From Allobosea lathyri (lineage in GTDB: Bacteria; Pseudomonadota; Alphaproteobacteria; Rhizobiales; Beijerinckiaceae): a stretch of DNA of 64,000 bases. Location: assembly GCF_900108245.1 (NCBI RefSeq), contig NZ_FNUY01000002.1:248001-312000 (forward strand), written 5' to 3'. The position numbers and the translations under genes were made by a program. Positions 58,331 to 64,000 of the stretch are shown one piece after another; positions within the stretch are counted from its first letter, which is position 1; every line of letters starts with the position of its first letter. A model generated the notes under the pieces. The model was not told the origin of the DNA and ran no database searches. It saw only the letters and a program-made list of their open reading frames with translations.

Positions 58331-58615
58331 ATGGACTCAATCAACGCTGCCATGTCTGCGCAGCCGGGCTACGGTTTCTTTGCCACCATCCTGATCGGAC
58401 TCCTGGCAGGCTGGATCGCGGAGCGCATCACCTCGTCGGATCATGGCATCCTGACGAACATGCTGGTTGGCGTGGCCGGCTCCTTTCTCGGCAGCCGGCT
58501 GGCGGATTTGCTGGAGATCCCGATCTTCGGCTTCTTCCGCACCCTCGTCGCAGCCGTGGCGGGCGCGGTCGTTGTCATCGTGATCTGGAACGCCGCCCGC
58601 AAGCCCGCCGCCTGA
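58331..58615 (+). CDS. GlsB-like membrane protein, copy 3
   Basis: A 94-residue protein with three helices and the layout of the two preceding genes (ILIGLLAGWIAERI; LTNMLVGVAGSFLGSRLADLL; AAVAGAVVVIVIWNAARK), but more diverged and without the GGGG motif. GAGGACG lies just before ATG 58331. It sits between the other two copies and lipA. Confidence 0.78.
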   Translation: MDSINAAMSAQPGYGFFATILIGLLAGWIAERITSSDHGILTNMLVGVAGSFLGSRLADLLEIPIFGFFRTLVAAVAGAVVVIVIWNAARKPAA

Positions 58616-58714
58616 CGCGGCATCGGCTCCTGTTGTCGTCCGCCTCAAGGCGGATTAGCTAGAGGGCAGGCGCAGGCATCAGCCTTAAGCCCGCCACGCA
58701 TGGAAGTTTTGAGT

Positions 58715-59719
58715 ATGGCGCTCGTTCTTGACCTGCTGAACCGCGATCCACGACCCAATGTCGGCAATCCGAAATCGGAGGCCGCATCGCCGGCTGTCGA
58801 ATTGCGCCATCCCGAAAAGCAGAAGCGGCCGGAGAATCCGATCCTGCGCAAGCCGGACTGGATCAGGGTCAAGGCGCCGGGCTCGGCCAAATGGGCCGAG
58901 ACGCAGAAAATCGTGAAAGAGAACAAGCTCGTCACGGTCTGCGAGGAGGCCGGCTGCCCGAATATCGGCGAGTGCTGGGAGAAGAAGCACGCCACCTTCA
59001 TGATCATGGGGGACACCTGCACGCGGGCCTGCGCCTTCTGCAACGTCAAGACCGGCGTGCCGCAGCCGCTCGATGCGCTGGAGCCGGCGAAGGTCGCGCA
59101 GGCCGTCGCCAAGCTCGGGCTGGAGCATGTCGTGATCACCTCGGTTGATCGTGACGATCTCAAGGATGGCGGCGCCGAGCATTTTGCGAAAGTCATCAGG
59201 GCGATCCGCAAGGCGTCACCAGGCACGACCATCGAGATTTTGACGCCCGATTTCCTGCGCAAGCCCGGCGCGCTCGAGGTCGTGGTTGCGGCCAAGCCCG
59301 ACGTTTTCAACCACAACATGGAAACCGTGCCGGGCAAATATCTCAAGGTCCGGCCGGGAGCCCGCTATTTCCATTCGCTGCGCTTGCTGCAGCGGGTGAA
59401 GGAACTCGACCCGACCATCTTCACGAAGTCCGGCATCATGGTCGGGCTCGGCGAGGAGCGGAACGAAATTCTGCAGCTGATGGATGATCTCCGTTCTGCC
59501 GATGTGGATTTCATGACGATCGGCCAGTATCTCGCGCCCTCCCGCAAGCACCACGCCGTGATCCGCTTCGTCACGCCCGACGAGTTCAAGAGCTTCGAGG
59601 CCATCGCCTATGTGAAGGGCTTCCTGATGGTGTCGTCGACGCCGCTGACGCGCTCCTCGCATCACGCGGGCGAAGATTTTGCCCGGCTGCGTGCGGCGCG
59701 GGCCGCCAAGATCGGCTGA
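58715..59719 (+). CDS. lipA: Lipoyl synthase
   Basis: A 334-residue radical SAM enzyme that inserts two sulfurs into octanoylated proteins, including the lipoyl domains of pdhB and pdhC encoded just upstream. The auxiliary cluster ligands are Cys76, Cys81 and Cys87 ([12 protein letters not shown]). The radical SAM cluster ligands are Cys102, Cys106 and Cys109 (CTRACAFC). The conserved [10 protein letters not shown] is at the C terminus. ATG 58715 is preferred over 58700 because GGAAG lies at the right distance only for the former. Its auxiliary cluster is consumed in the reaction, linking it to the suf system. Confidence 0.97.
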   Translation: MALVLDLLNRDPRPNVGNPKSEAASPAVELRHPEKQKRPENPILRKPDWIRVKAPGSAKWAETQKIVKENKLVTVCEEAGCPNIGECWEKKHATFMIMGDTCTRACAFCNVKTGVPQPLDALEPAKVAQAVAKLGLEHVVITSVDRDDLKDGGAEHFAKVIRAIRKASPGTTIEILTPDFLRKPGALEVVVAAKPDVFNHNMETVPGKYLKVRPGARYFHSLRLLQRVKELDPTIFTKSGIMVGLGEERNEILQLMDDLRSADVDFMTIGQYLAPSRKHHAVIRFVTPDEFKSFEAIAYVKGFLMVSSTPLTRSSHHAGEDFARLRAARAAKIG

Positions 59720-59735
59720 GGACGCCAAGCCGGTC

Positions 59736-60215
59736 ATGCCGATGTTCAACAACACCCGCCGGGTGAAACACTCGCCCGAGCAGATGTTTGCGCTTGTCGC
59801 CGATGTCGAGAAATACCCCCAGTTCCTGCCGCTTTGCGAGGGGCTGACCGTGCGCCGGCGGACGCCGCGCGAAGGGGGAGGCGAAGTTCTCCTCGCGGAT
59901 ATGAGCGTTGGCTACAAGGCGATCCGGGAAACCTTCACCAGCCGCGTCACGCTCGATCCCGACAACCTCAAGATCCTCGTCGAATATGTCGACGGACCGT
60001 TCCGCTATCTGGAGAACCGTTGGACCTTCCGCCCCGGCGAACGCGGCTGCGAGGTCGGGTTCTTCATCTCCTACGAATTCGCCAGCCGGATGCTTGGGCT
60101 GCTGATGGGTGCGATGTTCGACAAGGCTTTCCGCAAATTCGCCGAAGCCTTCGAGCGCCGGGCGGATGTGGTCTATGGGCGCGGGGCGCCTTCTGCCCTG
60201 GTGACCGAGACTTAG
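59736..60215 (+). CDS. COQ10/RatA-like START-domain protein
   Basis: A 159-residue START-fold (polyketide cyclase-like) protein. The start MPMFNNTRRVKHSPEQMFALVADVEKYPQF is typical, and FPLCEGL-like and ENRWTF segments follow. Close relatives are called coenzyme Q-binding COQ10 proteins, which assist ubiquinone function; the E. coli homologue RatA is proposed to block ribosome assembly. COQ10 function is more likely here. It begins 16 bases after lipA. Confidence 0.88.
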   Translation: MPMFNNTRRVKHSPEQMFALVADVEKYPQFLPLCEGLTVRRRTPREGGGEVLLADMSVGYKAIRETFTSRVTLDPDNLKILVEYVDGPFRYLENRWTFRPGERGCEVGFFISYEFASRMLGLLMGAMFDKAFRKFAEAFERRADVVYGRGAPSALVTET

Positions 60216-60372
60216 AGCGTTCTGATTTCACTCGGAAACACTGGGTCGTCCCGGGCTTGACCCGGGATCCATTCCGGAGCGCTTGCGATTGATGTTCAGG
60301 CATGGATCCCGGGTCTCCGCTACGCTGCGCCCGGGATGACCCGCGTTTCCACAGAAACGCAGCATGCTCTAA
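60212..60372. repeat. 161-bp nested inverted repeat (MITE-like or palindromic intergenic element)
   Basis: The outer ends are TTAGAGC (60212-60218) and GCTCTAA (60366-60372). Inside are a 14-base arm pair matching at 13 positions (60243-60256 with 60329-60342) and a perfect 14-base pair, GACCCGGGATCCAT with ATGGATCCCGGGTC (60259-60272 with 60302-60315). The left end includes the stop codon of the COQ10-like gene. No gene fits inside. Confidence 0.75.
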
Positions 60373-60457
60373 GCTGCTTCCAGCAGTGTCTCTGCTTGGA
60401 TCAAGCAGGACGGCCCCGGCAGAGCCCGTGCCTGGCGCGACGACTATGCCGATATCG

Positions 60458-60967
60458 TCAGCGCGATCTGGCGCAAGCGCGAGCCGCTTCGCGCAGCATC
60501 TCCAGCGCGATCAGGACGGAGAGGCGGCGGATCTCGTCGCGCGATAGTGAGCCGAAGCGTTCTTCGCGATGAGCGAGGCCTGCCGGGCCACCCGCGCAGG
60601 CGAAATGAACCAGACCGACAGGCTTTTCCGCACTGCCACCGCCCGGGCCTGCCACGCCTGTGATCGCGACGGCCAGGCGCGTCGCCAACCGTAGCGCGCC
60701 GCCTTGCGCCATGGCCCGCGCGACCGGTTCGCTGACCGCGCCATGCTGGCTGATGAGATCGGCCGATACACCTGCAAGCGCCGTCTTGGCGGCGTTGGAA
60801 TAGGTCACCAGGCCACCGATCACGACATCGGACGAGCCGGGGATGGCCGTGAGCGCGCCTGCCACGAGGCCGCCTGTGCAGGATTCGATGGTGGCGACTG
60901 TCAGTCCCCGTGCACGACAAAGGTCGAGGACTTCAACGGCCAGATCGGTGATCGCGGCATCGAACAT
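60458..60967 (-). CDS. pncC: Nicotinamide-nucleotide amidase (CinA C-terminal domain protein)
   Basis: A 169-residue stand-alone CinA-C domain protein. It has ATIESCTGGLVAGALTAIPGSS, the GGLVTYSNAAK segment and AITGVAGPGGGSAEKPVGLV. The family deamidates nicotinamide mononucleotide in NAD recycling. ATG 60967 has AGGAG eight bases upstream; the open frame further up lies inside ispDF. It starts five bases after the ispDF stop and is co-transcribed with it. Confidence 0.92.
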   Translation of the reverse strand: MFDAAITDLAVEVLDLCRARGLTVATIESCTGGLVAGALTAIPGSSDVVIGGLVTYSNAAKTALAGVSADLISQHGAVSEPVARAMAQGGALRLATRLAVAITGVAGPGGGSAEKPVGLVHFACAGGPAGLAHREERFGSLSRDEIRRLSVLIALEMLREAARACARSR

Positions 60968-60972
60968 GATCG

Positions 60973-62181
60973 CTACTCCTGTTCCGGCAGGCGGATCGTT
61001 GCGGTCGCCAGGGCCGCAAGTCCCTCGCGGCGTCCTGTGAAGCCCATCCGCTCGGACGTTGTCGCCTTGATCGCGACCTGATCCTCCCGGACCCCGGTAA
61101 TCGCCGCTATTTCGGCCGTGATCGCATCGCGGTGCGGACCCACCTTCGGGGCCTCGCAGACGATGGTGATGTCGAGATGGTCGATGCGACCGCCACGCAG
61201 GCGGACGCGGTCGGCGGCGAAATCGAGAAATCGGGCTGAGGCCGCGCCGCGCCATTGCGGATCGCTGGGCGGAAAATGCGTGCCGATATCGCCTTCAGCC
61301 AAGGCGCCGAGCAAGGCGTCGGTCAGGGCGTGCAGGGCAACATCGCCGTCCGAATGCGCCAGCACGCCGCGATCATGGGAGATGCGGATGCCGCCGAGCC
61401 AGACATGGTCCCCCTCGCAGAAGGCATGGACGTCGTAGCCGGTGCCGACGCGGGTGACGAGGCTCGCTGCCGATCGTGTCCCGGCGCGGAGAAAATCATC
61501 GGCATGGGTCAGTTTCACGTTGGTGGGATCCCCCGGGAAAGTTGCGACGGGGTGCCCCGCCCATTCCATCAGCGCTGCATCATCGGTGAAGGTTGTCATC
61601 CTTGCGCCCACAGCAGCCTCGTGCGCTGCCAGCAACGGGCGAAAGCGAAAGGCCTGTGGCGTCTGGACGCTGACGAGCCGGTCGCGCGGCGGTGTCTCGG
61701 CGATGTGACCATGGGCGTCCGTGCGCTTGATCGTGTCGGTGACGGGCAGCGCGGGGATCGCTGCGATCTCGGTCGTGCCGAGTGCGGCTATCGCAGCTTC
61801 GATCTGCGCGGGCGAGACAAAGGGCCGGGCGGCGTCATGAACCAGGACGATCCCATCGAAGCCCGACGCTGCCAGAGCCAGCAGGCCACGGCGGACCGAG
61901 TCCTGCCGGGTCGACCCACCTTGGGTCGGAGTTGCCAGGCGACGGGTATCCAGACCGGCTATTGCATCGGCATAACGTGCCTCATCGCCGTCCCCGATCA
62001 CGACCGAGACCTGCGCGATCGCAGGCTCCGCCAAAAAGGGCATCAGCGCATGAGCAAGAACCGAGCGGCCATCGACGAGGCGATATTGCTTGGGCGCATC
62101 GCCGCCGGCCCGCAATCCGCGCCCCGCCGCGACCAGCAGGGCCGCCACCGGGATGTCGGTTTCATGTCTTTGGATCGGCAC
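60973..62181 (-). CDS. ispDF: Bifunctional IspD/IspF isoprenoid enzyme
   Basis: A 402-residue fusion of two steps of the MEP pathway. The IspD cytidylyltransferase domain (about 1-235) has [22 protein letters not shown] and the [10 protein letters not shown] segment. The IspF domain (about 240-400) begins [10 protein letters not shown] with metal ligands, then [17 protein letters not shown] and [17 protein letters not shown]. Fusion of the two is common in alphaproteobacteria. GTG 62181 is the likely start (GGACGAG upstream); the frame is open to 62319, close to the divergent dusB start. Confidence 0.94.
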   Translation of the reverse strand: MPIQRHETDIPVAALLVAAGRGLRAGGDAPKQYRLVDGRSVLAHALMPFLAEPAIAQVSVVIGDGDEARYADAIAGLDTRRLATPTQGGSTRQDSVRRGLLALAASGFDGIVLVHDAARPFVSPAQIEAAIAALGTTEIAAIPALPVTDTIKRTDAHGHIAETPPRDRLVSVQTPQAFRFRPLLAAHEAAVGARMTTFTDDAALMEWAGHPVATFPGDPTNVKLTHADDFLRAGTRSAASLVTRVGTGYDVHAFCEGDHVWLGGIRISHDRGVLAHSDGDVALHALTDALLGALAEGDIGTHFPPSDPQWRGAASARFLDFAADRVRLRGGRIDHLDITIVCEAPKVGPHRDAITAEIAAITGVREDQVAIKATTSERMGFTGRREGLAALATATIRLPEQE

Positions 62182-62331
62182 GGGGACTCGTCCTGCGGGC
62201 GGCTGTTGATCGTGGCGGTAGCAGGGATAAACAATTCCGCGCGGGTGCGGCAGGGGGTGCGGCGATGATGCACCGCAATATCGGATTGAAGGCCCTTGCG
62301 CTGCCGCAGCAATGTCCAATAAATATGCATA

Positions 62332-63354
62332 ATGCAGATTGCCTCAAATTCGGGCTCTGACGCACCGACCCTGTTCGGGATCGCCTTGGCGTCGCGCGCT
62401 TTCCTGGCTCCCATGTCGGGCGTGACGGATATCGTCATGCGCCGTCTGGCTGCCCGCCATGGCGCGGGGCTTGTCGTTTCGGAAATGGTCGCGTCCGACG
62501 AATTCGTTCGGGGCAGCGAGGAGGCGCGGATACGCGCAGAGGGCGCCGGCGTATCGCCTCACGTCGTGCAGCTCGCGGGCTGCGATCCGCACTGGCTCGG
62601 CGAAGCGGCGCGGCTGGCTGAAGCCAATGGTGCGGCGATCGTCGACATCAATATGGGCTGCCCTGCCAAGAAGGTGACGGGAGGCTGGGCCGGTTCTGCG
62701 CTGATGCGCGATCTCGACCATGCGATCGGTCTCGTCGAGGCTACTGTTGCCGCTGTGAATATTCCGGTGACCGTGAAAATGCGGCTGGGCTGGGACGATG
62801 CTTCGCGCAATGCGCCCGAACTTGCTCGCCGGGCCGTGTCGTCGGGCGCTTCGATGATCACCGTCCACGGCCGCACCCGCCAGCAATTCTACAAGGGCTC
62901 GGCGGATTGGGCTGCGATCGCAGCCGTTCGCGCCGAAGGTGATTTTCCGCTGGTCGCCAATGGCGATATTCACGATATCGACGACGCAAGGAGCTGCCTG
63001 GCTGGGTCGGGCGCCGATTTCGTCATGGTCGGACGCGCCGCGCTGGGGCGCCCCTGGCTCGCCGGCGCGATTGGCGCTGAGCTCGCAGGTCGCCCCGAAC
63101 CGCAGCTCAGCGTCGCGCAAAAGCATTCGATCGCGCGGGAGCACTACGAGGGGCTCCTGAGCCTGATGGGGACGGCGCATGGTGTGCGCCACGCCCGCAA
63201 GCACCTTGCCGCCTATGCGGACGAGGCGGTCGCAAGCGGCTGCGTGCCCGATCCTGACCGGCGTCGCGTGCTTCTGACATCGGACGAGCCTGGCAATGTG
63301 CTCGAAGCGTTGTCGGTTTTGTTTTCCCCTGAATGCGGTCGCGTGGCGGCTTGA
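62332..63354 (+). CDS. dusB: tRNA-dihydrouridine synthase (DusB type)
   Basis: A 340-residue FMN enzyme that reduces uridine to dihydrouridine in tRNA. The TIM-barrel start is [18 protein letters not shown]. The catalytic cysteine is Cys110 in [21 protein letters not shown], followed by [18 protein letters not shown] and [13 protein letters not shown]. The C-terminal helical domain binds tRNA. The ribosome site before ATG 62332 is weak. dusB (nifR3) followed by ntrB is the classical alphaproteobacterial nitrogen-regulation order. Confidence 0.95.
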   Translation: MQIASNSGSDAPTLFGIALASRAFLAPMSGVTDIVMRRLAARHGAGLVVSEMVASDEFVRGSEEARIRAEGAGVSPHVVQLAGCDPHWLGEAARLAEANGAAIVDINMGCPAKKVTGGWAGSALMRDLDHAIGLVEATVAAVNIPVTVKMRLGWDDASRNAPELARRAVSSGASMITVHGRTRQQFYKGSADWAAIAAVRAEGDFPLVANGDIHDIDDARSCLAGSGADFVMVGRAALGRPWLAGAIGAELAGRPEPQLSVAQKHSIAREHYEGLLSLMGTAHGVRHARKHLAAYADEAVASGCVPDPDRRRVLLTSDEPGNVLEALSVLFSPECGRVAA

Positions 63355-63370
63355 ACCGAAGGTATCGCGT

Positions 63371-64000
63371 ATGACGATGGCGTTCGCTGACGGGAGCGGG
63401 AAGAGCAGGGACGATTACCTGCTCGACCCTATCGAGATGCAGGCGCTCAACGTCCTGCCCATGCCGGTGCTCGTCGTCGGCGAGGAGCACGGCATCCTCT
63501 ACGCCAATACTGCGGCCGAGGATTTCTTCCAGTCCAGCGCCGTGGTCCTGAAACGGCAACGTATCGACGACATCATCGCTTTCGGCTCGCCGGTCCTCGC
63601 CCTTGTCGAGGAGGTGCAGCGGCGCGGAGCCAGCGTCAGCGAATACCGGCTCGATCTCGGCTCACCCCGCCTCGGCGTTGATCGCGTTGTGGATGTTTTT
63701 GCCTCGCCTTTGCCCAATCAGGGCGAGGCGGTGGTGATTATGCTGCAAGAACGGACAATTGCTGAAAAAATGGACAGGCAACTGACCCATAGAGGTGCAG
63801 CGCGGTCCATCACGGCGCTGGGCGCCATGCTGGCTCATGAGATCAAGAACCCGCTTTCGGGCATTCGCGGCGCCGCGCAACTGCTCGAAGCCTCGGTTCC
63901 AGACAGCGATCGCATGCTGACGCAGCTGATCTGCGACGAGACGGACCGGATCGTGAAGCTTGTCGAGCGTGTCGAGCTGTTTGGCGACGAGCGGCCCAGC
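63371..64000 (+). CDS. ntrB: Nitrogen sensor histidine kinase NtrB, cut by the window edge
   Basis: The first 210 codons of the kinase that phosphorylates NtrC under nitrogen limitation. A PAS-like domain (about 20-125; [20 protein letters not shown]) is followed by the dimerisation domain with the phosphorylated His156 in [20 protein letters not shown]. The ATPase domain lies beyond the window, and ntrC is expected next. It begins 16 bases after dusB. P-II, encoded by glnB at 46953, is its expected regulator. Confidence 0.94.
   Translation, partial: MTMAFADGSGKSRDDYLLDPIEMQALNVLPMPVLVVGEEHGILYANTAAEDFFQSSAVVLKRQRIDDIIAFGSPVLALVEEVQRRGASVSEYRLDLGSPRLGVDRVVDVFASPLPNQGEAVVIMLQERTIAEKMDRQLTHRGAARSITALGAMLAHEIKNPLSGIRGAAQLLEASVPDSDRMLTQLICDETDRIVKLVERVELFGDERPS

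Overview
The window is GC-rich chromosomal DNA of an alphaproteobacterium, most likely a member of the Hyphomicrobiales (Rhizobiales) related to Bosea or Methylobacterium. That placement is an inference from gene content and order: aroQ beside accB, a suf operon behind a TTAGAA/TTCTAA Irr-type box, pyruvate dehydrogenase E1-beta with a fused lipoyl domain, the run pdhABC-lpd-lipA-COQ10-like, fused ispDF next to dusB-ntrB, glnB-glnA, and an alphaproteobacterial-type RNase E. No insertion sequence, prophage, CRISPR array or rRNA was seen. Almost all of the window is core genome.

Layout. Positions 1-5.6 kb: start of accB, aroQ, a DsbA-like thiol oxidoreductase, an aminotransferase, an MscS channel and a small membrane protein. 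Positions 5.7-16.3 kb: RNase E with a terminator and a long leader, then cell-wall genes (amidase with an unusual 5' end, PBP1A), prfB with an intact programmed +1 frameshift, an M23 peptidase and a peroxiredoxin. Positions 16.4-22.1 kb: a YhdP/AsmA-like giant protein, tyrS and an alpha/beta hydrolase. Positions 22.1-29.1 kb: the iron-sulfur (suf) operon, cysteine desulfurase-sufB-sufC-sufD-tautomerase-sufS-sufT; sufA lies apart at 33.2 kb. Positions 29.2-41.1 kb: a PIMT-like methyltransferase, a Rid protein, PhzF, YjbR, a malate/lactate dehydrogenase, TfoX-N, a diguanylate cyclase, a DEAD-box helicase, a hydrolase, LysR and parE. Positions 41.4-45.3 kb: a small surface-polysaccharide group (flippase, GT2, GT4). 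Positions 45.4-49.1 kb: nitrogen control (glnB-glnA) and the NAD(P)HX repair enzyme. Positions 49.2-51.5 kb: a stretch of small genes (PRC-barrel protein, ribbon-helix-helix protein, two paralogous HigA-N-like proteins, a secreted protein) and tRNA-Lys. Positions 51.6-64.0 kb: ftsB-like, the pyruvate dehydrogenase complex, three GlsB-like membrane proteins, lipA, a COQ10-like protein, pncC, ispDF, dusB and the start of ntrB.

How it fits together. The suf operon supplies Fe-S clusters, including those needed by LipA; LipA makes the lipoyl groups that pdhB and pdhC carry. glnB-glnA and ntrB belong to the same nitrogen-signalling network. The points most worth a second look are the promoter and Irr-type operator in front of the suf operon, the tautomerase embedded in that operon, the in-frame TGA near the start of the amidase, the tandem HigA-N-like pair without a DNA-binding domain, and a 161-bp nested inverted repeat after the COQ10-like gene.
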